Source: Ceraceosorus guamensis
Lineage: Eukaryota; Basidiomycota; Exobasidiomycetes; Ceraceosorales; Ceraceosoraceae
Direction of reading: 5' to 3'
Length of the DNA: 42,526 nucleotides
NCBI RefSeq assembly: GCF_003144195.1
Contig: NW_020290096.1
Location: 8,693-51,218 of the forward strand
The stretch's first letter is position 1. Every line of letters begins with the position of its first letter. The translations under genes and the position numbers were made by a program. The notes below the pieces were generated by a model, which saw only the letters and a program-made list of their open reading frames with translations, was not told where the DNA came from and made no database searches. Below, one piece after another: positions 1 to 10,672 of this stretch.

Positions 1-100
1 GCACGCACTCTGCTGATCACACCCCGCACGCACTCTGCTGATCACACCCCGCACGCACTCTGCTGATCACACCCCGCACGCACTCTGCTGATCACCACCC
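1..100. repeat. Four-copy 25-bp tandem array at the left edge
   Basis: Four consecutive copies of a 25-base unit (GCACGCACTCTGCTGATCAC plus ACCCC); the fourth is slightly changed, and a truncated fifth start follows at 101-110. Each unit holds CTGCTGATCAC, which resembles a fungal branch-point site. The array ends just before a CAG at 111-113 that fits a 3' splice site, so it probably lies in an intron of the lipase gene. The array may extend beyond the window. Confidence 0.8.
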
Positions 101-113
101 GCACGCACTCCAG

Positions 114-3100
114 CCTGGGCATCTACCTCATCCACTCCAGCTTTACCATGGCAGAACTCTTTGCCATGTCCGGATTCTACCTCGTCGACGCGTCCCTAAA
201 GACTGGCTTGAACGCAGCAAACGAGTCGGTGCGCCTCATCGACGGCATCTTTGGCTCCAACGAAACGAGTCGAGCGCTGGCATCCTTCATTGGTCTTGTA
301 CGTCGCGAGCTGCTCTCAGACGAGGAGTATGCAGCGGCCACCGGCGGTCACTGGTGGGGTCTGGCAGCACTGACAAAGGCCTTGACGACATTTGCCGTCG
401 TGCAAAACGCAACGTATCGCAGAACGGCGCATACACACCGCATGCGCGTGCTGTACGATTGCACGCTGCTAGGAGAGGCAGAGTATCGCGGCTGGAAAGC
501 TAGCGCCTTGATCGTTGGCCCAGGCAACTTCAACAAAGCCAAGTCCAGTCCGCACACCACCAAAGCATTGCCTGCTCCTCCCAGCGCCGAGCCTCTGACC
601 CCACCCACCGAAGGCTTGCTTGCATCCATCAAGGGGCGCTTTTCTCGTGATGTGACACCGAGACCAGAGATGGCTGCTCGCAGATTGTCCCGCGCATCCT
701 TGCTTTCCGGAACTGGCTTTGAGGAGCCCTGCTTTACGGATGTGACCTCACCGCGTCGCCCAGACTCGCTGCGCTTGTCTCCTCGCCAAGCAGCTAGACA
801 GACCGACTCTGTCACTCACGACTTGCAATTCCTGGTCGGCGCCGAGTGCGACAGCCAGAGTGAGAGCGATGACGACACGGTCGCTTCGACCGCAGGGACC
901 GTCTTGGGACGCACCAAGATGCAGCGGAGCCAGCTACCCCGCGACGTCCAACGCGTCATTTCGAATGCGGACGATGCGGGGCTGCGCAAGGGCGTGGTGC
1001 TGGAGCCTGCATCAGCGTCAAAGGCTCCAGTACGGCAGGTCGTCAGGAGACAAGGACCAAAGGGAGCGCGAGAAGAAATTTTCGAGATTACGACAGAGAC
1101 TGTGGAAGTGGTGGAAACGACCACAACGGTTCAACAAGGCGCTTCCAAGCCTGCTCAGTCTGGGCCTTTCGGATTCCGCAAAGCGAGCCCTTTCAAGGCT
1201 TTGATGGGTCAGTCTGCGTCTCCTGCGCGTCGACCTCAGGTGACACGAGATGATGTCGAGGATGACTTGCGGGATTTGACACTGCGCGAGCGCGAGGAGC
1301 AACAGATTGCAGAGGAAGAAGATTGGACTCAGATTTTGAGCACGCCTCGTGGAGCTGCTGCCGCTTTCGCCAATGAGAATCGCGATGGGGACGATGCTCA
1401 CAATTCGCAAGTCGTAGAGCTCCTGCACAGTGCGATGGATGACGGTCGCATCCCCACGGAACCGAACGGTGGTCCAGCAGCTTCGATCGCCGCGCGCTCT
1501 CGCTCAGACATGCTCGAGCAGCCGGATCAAGCACGTCAGCGACTTCAAGTGACGCTCAAGACAATGACGCGCAAGCTGACGCAGAGGAAGCGGGTCATTC
1601 GACGTCTTGATACCGAATACGATCAAGATGAAGGACTAGTCGCAGGTCCAAGCAGCGACACGCCGTCGCAAGCTTCAAGCTCAAAGTCCGGATCTGCAAC
1701 CCAACTTGATCACATCAAACACAGAGCTGAGCAAGGCAAGTCAGCCAGGACCACATTTGGCTTGCAAGACGCCTTCACACGGAGCAAGAAAGCAATGCCA
1801 ACTCCTGTGCAAAAGGACGAGGCGCCGAAAACGCTCGGTCTTGGACTGCACGTCTCTGGTGAGCAGACAGCTGCTGCGACGAATCAGAGTCAACCGCGGT
1901 CGAGTCAGCGGGACTCGCGCGACTCGAATGTGCAACTTTCAGCCTCGTCGAACCGCACGAGAAGCGGGCTTCGAGACTCGCGGCAGCAGCCTCAGGCGCC
2001 GCCTAGAGGAAATTCCAAATTACGCAGTGGCCACTCCCACGCCCTTCAAGACGATGCGCACAAGATGCTCCCCGAGCCTCCCGCATCGAAGCGAAGGTCG
2101 CGAGCTCTGTCGATTACATCTGTGCAGTCCTTTAGCTCTCGCATACACACCTCGACGACCTCCAGCACTCCCCGTCAAGGAGAAGAAGAGTATGGGCCTG
2201 GCTCCTCTTATACCCTCTTCCCAAAGCAGCATCTGGTGACCAATCTGCGGCGTTTCATGCGCCACGCAAGTGCGGCCTACGGTCAGGTGCGTTACCCCTC
2301 GGCAGCGTCTGCAATGGCGAAATCTGCTGACGCATATGATGCTGCGCCCGCAAGAATTTCATGCGAATCTTTGGGATTGGCGAAGCAGACGTCATCTTTG
2401 GCGATACAACGAAGCACCATTCCAACGTCTACAGCTTTTGGTGAGAATATGCGCTGCTGCACGCTCGCATTGCTGCACGCTTGCATTGCGACGCTGACTT
2501 GCCCCCCCTCCCAGCCACCACGTGGGCATTCCCACAGACCACGTCCTGCTCAGCTCTTACACCGAGGGTGGCGAAGCGCCCTTCCATAGCCCCGACATTC
2601 CACCCGTAGTCAATTACGTCAGCATCGACGACGTCTCGAAAGCCATCGTTCTCACCTGCAGAGGCACGTTGGGACTCTCTGACATCTTGACAGATCTCAC
2701 GTGCGAGTTTGAAGATACTTGGGTGGATGGCGGCAGACCGGATCACGTCTACAAGGTGCACGCTGGCATGGCTGCTTCAGCCAGACGCCTCGCCTCCCCT
2801 GGCACCACGGTCCACAAAACGCTGCGTCTGGCGCTCGAGAGCAGGCCAGACTATGGTCTCGTGCTGACAGGGCACTCGCTAGGGGCAGGCGTCACCTCCA
2901 TGCTCGCGCTCGATTGGAGCTCCCCAGCAGACGTTTTTCAACAACGCATGCTCGCTCGGCCAGAGGATGCCGCAGACGTCCGTCATCCTCGCATCTATAC
3001 GCCTTTCGTCACGTCCCTCGATTCTGGTCTGCCAGCTGGTCGTCCTATCCACTGCTTTGCATATGGTCCACCCGCCATCATGACGCCAGATCTGAGTCGT

Positions 3101-3942
3101 TACTGCCGAGGTCTGATCACATCCGTGGTGCACGCGTTTGATATTGTGCCTTGCTTGTCGCTCGGCACTCTGCACGACCTGAAACGCGTTGCTGCGTCGT
3201 TGAGTCACGAGCAAGAATCAGCCATGGCCCAAGAGGTGCTCGGTCGAGTCGTCGGCCTGTACCAGCGGCGTCGCCGTCTCCAGGGCGATGTTCCGACGTC
3301 GAATGCACAGGGAGCACCTGCGATAGACGCTACGCCTCGGCCTACGGACGTGCCTCTCCACGAACGAGAGCAAGAGCTGGAGCTGAAAGAGCTCGCTGCT
3401 GGCAGACCGCGCAACAGAGCTGGTGATCCCGGCTACAAGGACCCTCGTTTGACCGTCGAGCCAGAAGAAGCGACGAGCGCGCCTACCGACAGTACGGACG
3501 GAGATTTGACAGATTGGCTGTGGTCGCTCATAAAGACGATGCGCGCGGACATGTCTTCCCTCAAGCTCGTTCCTCCGGGCCAGGTGCTTTGCATCGAAGC
3601 TTGGGCCGTTTACGTCACGCCAAAGACGCGCGGCGGATCCACGTCGATGCGCGGACCCGAGGCGGCGGATAAACAGCAGTCCGAGGCGCATCGAGTCGTC
3701 TTGCGACAATGCGAAGACGTCGAGAAGCGATTTGCGGAGCCCATCTTTGCCAGATCGATGATTCGAGATCACGTCCCCACATCTTGTGAGTGTCGGCGCG
3801 TCGAGCCGCTCTTCAATTTTCGAACGCTGACGGTGACTTGCGCAACGCAGACGAGCTCTGCACGCAGCTGCTCTTTGACAGCGTTATCTCGCAAGAGGAG
3901 AGGGAGGAAACGGACCATCGCGAGTCAAGAGGAGAGTCTTGA
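114..3942 (+). CDS. Class-3 (alpha/beta-hydrolase) lipase, diacylglycerol-lipase-like, 5' partial
   Basis: Serine lipase of the lipase_3 family, probably acting on acylglycerols at a membrane. Deduced exons are 114-2286, 2355-2440, 2515-3785 and 3851-3942 (stop TGA 3940-3942). Introns are 68, 74 and 65 nt with GTGCGT, GTGAGA and GTGAGT donors. The reading frame changes at each of the first two joins, and family-like sequence continues across them: AAYGQ joins NFMRIFGIGEADVIFGD, then NVYSF joins HHVGIPTDHVLLSSYTEGG. The nucleophile elbow GHSLGAG lies near 2870-2890 (Ser about residue 863 counted from the Met at 148). A catalytic Asp candidate is in VHAFDIVPCLSLG near 3130-3165, and a His candidate in MIRDHVP near 3757-3777. 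The first ~700 residues are mostly low-complexity Ser/Arg/Gln-rich linker. The frame is open upstream of Met148 to a CAG at 111-113, and the product there (GIYLIHSSFTMAEL) looks coding. The true start is therefore probably left of the window; Met148 is the fallback start (1,195 aa). Confidence 0.88.
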
Positions 3943-4616
3943 GGTGGCGAGGGGCACAGCACCATCCGACGGTTACGAAGCTCGTTGAGCCAGGCTCCTT
4001 TCATCTGTAATTTTACATCTAGACCGCACTTTGTTGTCTTCATATCATCCCTTGCTCGCACATCACTGTGGCAGCTTTAGCACAGCACTAAGGATACCTC
4101 CTGTGAATATTCCCGTGGACTCGTGGTACAGCACGACGCACTGCTCACCTCGCTGCTCACGTGACTGCTAGTCACGAAACAAGAATAGTACTCACACTCA
4201 AGACTGTGACTCATCACACTCACACTCAAGACTGTGACTCATCACACTCACACTCACACTCACACTCTGACTCGAGACTACTCTGCTGCCGCCATTTGGG
4301 GCCTGCGTGACAAAGCTGCATGAAAGCTCGATCGAAGGAGGGTCAGGCAATCTGAGCGGTGCACGCCACGCTTAGCTTTGCGCCCACGCTTCTATACATG
4401 CATGTGCGCGGTCAAATTTCGCGTGCGCACGCGTGAGATTGACTTGCAGGAGCGGTCGTCATCCTCCGCCATGATGCGGAGAGCACGACTTGGACCCCAA
4501 ACTGGCGGCAGCAGCGCCGATCTCGTCTTGCTTCCCATACGCACACTCACTCGCTTACTCGCGACTCTCCAATCGAGCCAGTCGAATGCCACATCCCGTA
4601 TTCAAACGGATCTGCA
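3943..4616. other. Intergenic region, lipase to transcription factor
   Basis: No gene seen. It holds the 3' flank of the lipase gene, a CACGTG-containing stretch near 4158 (CTCACGTGACTGCTAGTCACG), a CACACTCA-type repeat at 4191-4267, and the presumed promoter of the zinc-cluster gene. No clear TATA box was found. Confidence 0.6.
4191..4267. repeat. Tandem 28-mer plus CTCACA hexamer repeats
   Basis: Two exact copies of a 28-base unit (beginning CTCACACTCAAGACTGTGAC) at 4191 and 4219, followed by CTCACA hexamer copies to 4267. The unit contains AGTCACAGTCTTGAGT-like sequence on the minus strand, related to the GTGACT/AGTCAC motifs found elsewhere in the gene-free DNA of this window. Confidence 0.8.
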
Positions 4617-5198
4617 ATGCTTCCTGAAAGTCAACCGGCTGGCAGGGCACGCTTGAGCTGCGCACCCTGGTGAGTCTGGCTCGACGCGAATGGCGAGGGG
4701 CCAACCCCGCCTGACCATCTGCAGCGGCAGCATTTCAAGCAGCTCAACGTGACACGCTCTCTCGCTTGATATTGCCCCAAATAGTCGCAAACGCAAATCC
4801 AAGTGCGATGAGGGCTCGGTGAGTGGGATCGAAGGCTCCGCATCAAGCCTTTTCAGCGCATACAACCTGCTCAACTCACCGATCTGTTGTTGTGCACGCC
4901 CCCCCCCGCGCAGCCTTGCTCGTCCTGCGTCACGCACGCCACGACCGACGCGTGCCAACCGCCCACAGCGTCTACAAGTCGAGCTGGAGCCAAGCAATCC
5001 CGTTTGCCGCACGCGTTGGCAGCGACGTTGCAGCAAACAGGCACCAGCAACAAGCGAGCGCGAAGGGATTCTGGCTCGCGCGCAGCTGGAGTGCAGAGCT
5101 CGGAAGCAGTGGGTCACGAAGATGTGATCGAGCAAATGGACAAGCTTCGAGAGGAAATGGACAGGCTCAGGAATAGGCTGGTGGAGAGACAACGTCAG

Positions 5199-5229
<31 letters not shown>

Positions 5230-7482
5230 GAGCATCTCCAGTGGACGACATGGTCCAAGGCCACCTGCCTGCTAGACAACATCCCAACCCTCTGCCACCG
5301 CGAGACGCTAAGCTGCAAGCTCTCGTGCGAACCATTTTTCCATCGCAGAGCGATTGCGAGGTGCTCCTAGAGTACGTCATGCAAGAGGTGAGTCACGAGC
5401 GTTTTATGGCTTGAGTAAGGTCGTACTCTCGCGGCTGAGGCCTACTCTTCCGTTGCGCAGCCCGAGTGGCTGGTGAATTGCGTGACGTGGCAGTGGATTT
5501 TGCCCATTTGGTCCAGATTAGTGTATGGCTGCCGAGTGAGACAGGTAGAGGTTGCCATCCTAGCTGGACTCCTCACCGTCAGCTGCGTGCTCCTAGACGA
5601 GACGCCGCACGTCTACTACGAGCTCAGTGCGCCTCCGGTCGTCTTGCAAAAGCCGTTGCTCGACTTTTTGTGCGAATTTGTCAAGAGCCACGAGCAGCCG
5701 GCTCCGCACGTCAATAGGCCGGACGATCCCGAGCTGCTGGACAATCTCATCGTGTATGCCCTGGTGGCAGAATTTATGCGCATAGCAGGCAGGCGAAAAG
5801 CGGAGCTTGGCGCTCTTTCGAAAAAGGTCATTCGCGCTTCCATGCAGCGCTCGGGCTTCATGGACGAATCCTCGCTCGCCTGGTCCAGGTTTGATGATCT
5901 CGAGCGACAGACTGCTCGACGAGTAGCTTGGCACATTTTGATCTGCGAGAGGTGAGTCGCGCTTCTCTTCCACCGCAGCGCTTCCACTGCTCACACGCGC
6001 GCATACATACACCTTCGCAGGTGGGCAAGCATCTACGTGCCTGTGCCGTCGCCGATCGAGCTGCGCAAGGAACACGTCAAAGTTCAACATCCACGCTGGA
6101 AGACTGGCCATCTGACGCGCCCCTTCCGCGCCCACCGGGATGCAGCCCTGTCGCAGGAAGAGCCGATCGTGTTGCGAGCACCTGCGCGCAACGTGCCTCG
6201 CGTGTTCAGGCTCAAGGCGGACGATGAAGACGACGATGTGGCAAAATTTGGCGAATTGATGATATCCGTTTCCGCCATCACACCCGACATTGGCAGCTAC
6301 CTCTCAGCCGTCACTGCGTGGCGAGCATCGGTCAGCAACGACAGCTCTCCGTCGGACTCGGCTTCGACTTCCGCATCCGCTGCTCGCCGCGGGTCCGAAC
6401 ACAAACGCGAGTCGCTGCTTCACCAGGGCTTGGCGCTGTATGAAGAGGTTTCTACGTGGAAGGACGAGCTGCCGCAATTCATGCAGCAGCTCTACACACT
6501 GGATGGCAACGACTTTCACGCTTGCCGAAGGGCGAGTCAAGCAGCCATCGCGTTTACCGGCGCCAGATCGCTCATCACTGGCATTCTGAGCCCCTGGGTC
6601 ACAGAACACGTGTACGAAGAAGGCGCTTCCCCCATACACCTCAAGATGCAGGGCCTGGCTGTAGCGAATGCCGAAGCGGTGGTCCGCAGCATCGAAGTGA
6701 CGCGCACTTTGCTGTCCTGCAAGCGCGCAGTATACTTTGGATCCTGGGCTGCGTATTCCTTCTTCAATGCCGCTACCACGCTAGCGATTCCTTTGCTGGG
6801 CGCCACCCGGTTGGGTCAGGAGGCAAAAGGTACATCTGGTCGCCTGGCCAAGATTTTTGTCGGTTTCAACCAGACCAACTCCAATCCACAAGCCTCGTTG
6901 GCAAAGTTCATCAATGGCGTCCAGAACAGTGAGCGATCAGATTACTGCTTACCTAGCGACGGTCTTGACACGAGCAAGTCTGCCGGCGGATCCGGTGGGC
7001 AGCAAGCATCGGTCGCCGAGCACTTGCGACAACTCGCGCCAGACATTTTGCGCTTGTTGCATCTGCTTCCAGATCTACGCGGTAGCCCTCTGGGTCAGGA
7101 GACATCGCAGCGCATTTCCACCCTGATCGATACGTTCAAAATCAACCAACAGCCCACCACCTTGTCCACTCCTTCTGCGGCCGCCAGACCCATCGACTAC
7201 ACAGCGCAATCTTCCGCACAAGCGCCAATGCTCTCCACGCCAGGTTTCGGCTCGGACAGTGGTGTCTCTTTTGACTCGTTTCCCGGTCCTGCGCTGGTGG
7301 AGCAACAGACTCCATCTGGGTTTGGCGGCGTGGCAGATTGGAGGGATGTCCGGGGTTTCGAAGTGCTCGACTCGCTCGTCTCGCTCAGCGATGAGTGGTG
7401 GAATGACCTCATGAGGGGCGCTGTGCCAGCCAATGGTACCACTCCCAACCCTTCCCAACCCCCTCCTGGCGCTCCCCCTTGA
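4617..7482 (+). CDS. Zn2Cys6 fungal-specific transcription factor
   Basis: Nuclear DNA-binding regulator of the Gal4-type zinc binuclear cluster class; target genes unknown. Deduced exons are 4617-4669, 4785-4818, 4914-5387, 5461-5951 and 6021-7482, giving 837 aa. The zinc cluster is assembled from the first three exons: LSCAPC, then RKRKSKCDEGS from a 34-nt exon, then PCSSCVTHATTDAC. The spacing is C-x2-C-x6-C-x5-C-x2-C-x8-C (Cys 15, 18, 25, 31, 34, 43), correct for the class. A heptad-like helix (IEQMDKLREEMDRLRNRL) followed by eight glutamines from a CAG run near 5203-5226 could be the dimerisation segment. The rest, with helices such as LVNCVTWQWILPIW and HVYYEL, is the usual fungal_trans-type regulatory region, and the C-terminus is Ser/Pro/Gly-rich. 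Four introns (115, 95, 73, 69 nt). Met4617 was chosen because it sits 14 residues before the first Cys, the usual place. Confidence 0.88.
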
Positions 7483-8235
7483 TCGCGTGCACGTACCTTG
7501 TTGTATATCATGACTAAGCTTCATCGCACAATCCTCGCCCCTTTCGCTGCAATCATCTTGATCACGTTTCGACGTCTCTTTAGCGACGATCAAGTGTGAG
7601 CGTGGATCACGCGCCGCAACAAGTCCGGCTTGCCAAGGCTCCGCGGCACGCTGGGTCAGCAGCGGCATGCCGAAGGGACGACGCATGCCGGCAAGCCGCG
7701 CGTCAAACGCAACGAACCATCATCGAGGCAAATCGAGCGCCACGATGTTCCTGCATGCATCATGACCGGGGCACTACGCGTGCCCGCCGCGGGCCGCCCA
7801 ATGGCTGAGTTTTGGTTCTCTGGCGTCCAAATCCGATGGAACTCGATGTGAAAAGCGGATCGGGGCGCTGTTGCGATCGACTGAGTCAGCCGCACGTACG
7901 ACGCCGCTTATGCTCTTGGCTGTTCCGCTGCGCGACGGAGACGTGCAATCAGGCCGTGATGGATGGATGGATGACCTGGCTGGAAGCAGAAGAGTCTTCC
8001 GACGTGAGCCCTTACATCATTTGCACGTCCTATCCCGTCGCAGTTGCGCAGGTTCCTCAAAATATATAAAGCCCACGACTTGCTTCGTGGTTCTTGTGGG
8101 CTTACGTGCTGCAACAACAAGCGCGCCAGCTTTGTGCCGACGCCACCGCGCAGCCTATCTCTAGCGAGCCTCTCTTCCTCTGCCACTCACGTGCGCGCAC
8201 ACAAACTCGCCCTTGCACACACACACACGCACACC
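7483..8235. other. Intergenic region upstream of the ABC transporter gene
   Basis: No gene recognised; short frames here lack domain-like sequence. The right part is the ABC transporter promoter, with a TATA element and a CA-rich leader (ACACACACACACGCACACC just before the ATG). Confidence 0.6.
8062..8070 (+). promoter_or_regulatory. TATA box, ABC transporter promoter
   Basis: ATATATAAA lies about 165-175 nt before the ATG at 8236, a plausible core-promoter element with a short leader. Assigned from sequence and position only. Confidence 0.55.
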
Positions 8236-10514
8236 ATGACGTCCAACGATGTCAGCCTCAGCTGGCATGATCTCACATTCGACATTCCCATCCCTCGCAA
8301 GACGCTCAAAGCGCAGGCTCAAAAGGCGCAGGAGGAGGAGCGGCAACGCTCAGCCAACGCAGCTTCAACGGATGTGGAAAAGTCGGTCAAAAAAAGCGAA
8401 TCATCGGCGGATGGCGTACCACCAGCCGTCACGCCTGCGCTCACTGCCACGAACTTGGCGGACGGGCATCGCAGGCTGCTCGACAATGTCTCTGGCTCTG
8501 TTCGACGAGGCGAAATGGTGGCCATCCTTGGCGCATCGGGTGCTGGAAAGACGACACTCTTAAACGTCTTGTCTGCCCGCCTGTCCAAACTTGGCAAGCT
8601 CGACGGTCAAGTGCTGTTCAATGGCAAATCACGCGACCCTGCCACTTGGAAGCGCACCGTCGGCTTTGTGGAGCAAGATGACTTGATGTTTGGAACGCTG
8701 ACGGTGCACGAGCAGATTAGCTACTCTGCTAGGATGAGGCTGCCGGATTCCATGTACGATCGTCAGACGAAGATGGATCGTGTCGAAGACATTATCCGCA
8801 TGCTCAGGTTGGAAAAGTGCAGAGACTCTAGAATCGGAGATGCGCGCACCCGCGGTATCAGCGGAGGGGAACGCAAGAGAACGAGCATTGGCGTGGTGAG
8901 CAGGCAAAAAGCACCATGAGCAAGTTTGCATCTAGTGGCCGACTCATCTCTTCCCTTTTTTCGTCTCGCTCCAGGAACTCGTGAGCGACGTGTCTCTGCT
9001 GCTGCTCGATGAGCCAACGTCGGGTCTGGATGCCTTTGCCGCCCACTCTGTGGTGGAGAATTTGCGCAATACGACCAAGGAAAAGAATCTTTCTTGCTTG
9101 ATGACGATCCATCAGCCATCTTGGGCGCTGCTCTGTCTCTACGACCGCATCCAGCTGCTCGCTCAAGGCCGCGTCTACTACGAGGGACCTCCTCGAGAGA
9201 CGCTGGCATGGTTCGACGGTCTCGGATATCAGGTCCCAGAAGGAACAAACCCCGCGGACCACTACATCACTCTGGCAGAGAATCCAGGAAATACAGCAGA
9301 GGGCGCCAAACGCATAGACCACTTGATCAGCGCATGGCACGAACGCGCTCGTAGCGGCGCCTCCACGCCCGCGGTCGCGCTGACCGATGCTTCGGGAACG
9401 AAGCGATCATCTGCTGATCTGGCTCGCGATGGCGAAATGTATCGTCATTGGCCTGCTTCTTGGCTCTCCGAGCTGGCCGTTCTCACCGAGCGCAATTGGC
9501 TGCAGCTCATTCGCGACGTGCCCACCATCATTGCCGTCGTTGGCCAGACGGTCATCCTGCTCATCATCATTGGTTTCGCATTCTTCCGACTCGGCTACGA
9601 TCAAGGCGATGTTCTCGCGCGCATCGGCGTCTTGTTCTTCGTGAGTGTGCAACGGTAGCAGATATCGCGTGCGTCCCCCCTGTTGAGTGCGCCTGACGAG
9701 ACATTGTGCGCATCGCGCGCATCTCCTCTTCCTCTCTCTCTCTCCCCCTCACACACGCGCACAGCTCCCAATCAACTCGACTTTCAGCGTATTTCTGCCA
9801 GTGCTAGCTCCCTTGGCGCTTCAGAGAGCTGTGATGAAGCGAGAGCGCTCGGCAGGCACCTACCGAACATCGAGCTTCTACATGTCCAAGATGCTCATCG
9901 AGGTTCCCAGCAACGCCGTTCAGCGCATCCCCTTTTTTGCGGTGCTGTATTGGATGTGCGGCCTGAATCCTAGCGCGGCTTCCTTCTTCATTTTTGTCGC
10001 TCTCAACTTGATGCAAGTCATCGTAGCCACTTGTGAGTGCAGCGCGTGTGCACTCGTAATCGCTTTTCATGTCTGCCCCCCCCCCCCCCCCGCGCTGACA
10101 TGCGCCGGACACCCTGTCGCAGGTCTGGGTCTGTTCATCGGAAGCGTATCGCCAACAATTGAGCTTGCAAACATCATCGCTCCACTCATCAGCGTCATTT
10201 TCCTCCTCTTTGGCGGTAACCTGCTCCCATCTCCTCCTCCCTGGTTCGTCTGGCTTCGATGGATCTCGCCCATCACCTACACCTACATGGCCCTGGCCCA
10301 AAACGAATTTGCAGGCGCACAATTCTCTTGCGGCAATGCGGGTGCTGGGGGACAGTGCTACAGCACGGGCGAGCAGGTTTTGCAGCAGTACAACCTGCAG
10401 ACGTTCACCATTGGCGAGTGCGTCGGTTTCTTGTGCGCCATCGCTGCCTTCGTCGCTGTCCTCGGATACGTGGGCTTGCGCGTCACTGCCCATCCCAAAT
10501 TCAGATATCATTAG
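8236..10514 (+). CDS. ABC transporter, ABCG (White-type) half transporter
   Basis: Membrane ATPase exporting lipophilic or pigment-like substrates; the substrate is not predictable. Exons 8236-8895, 8975-9640, 9765-10032 and 10123-10514 give 661 aa. The order is nucleotide-binding domain then membrane domain, as in ABCG. Walker A is GASGAGKTT (about residue 99), the signature is ISGGERKRTSIGV (about 210), and Walker B plus D-loop is LLLLDEPTSGLDAF (about 230); the intron between signature and Walker B falls at IGV/ELVSD. Membrane helices follow, including VVGQTVILLIIIGFAFF, FFIFVALNLMQVIVATCLG, NIIAPLISVIFLLFGG and FLCAIAAFVAVLGYVGL, with the family's NLLPSPPPWFVWLRWISPITY region. One NBD plus one TMD means it must dimerise. 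Intron 3 carries a run of 16 C. The start at 8236 follows a CA-rich leader and precedes VSLSWHDLTFDIP, the usual N-terminal strand. It converges with the Rsa4 gene, with 158 nt between stops. Confidence 0.93.
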
Positions 10515-10672
10515 CCACGCAGAGACACCCTGAGAATAACGACACATGCCCAAGCTGAACCACGCACGACGTATAGATGTACAATACCCAACCGCTTATT
10601 TGCGAAGAATCTTTCCGAAGCCCAGGCAATTTCACGCATGATGAGCGATTACCATCCAACCCTGTGTGCAAA

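Noticed and set aside
9804-10553. 249-codon minus-strand frame across the ABC transporter
   Set aside because: It lies opposite conserved transmembrane exons and runs through an intron; it is a shadow frame.
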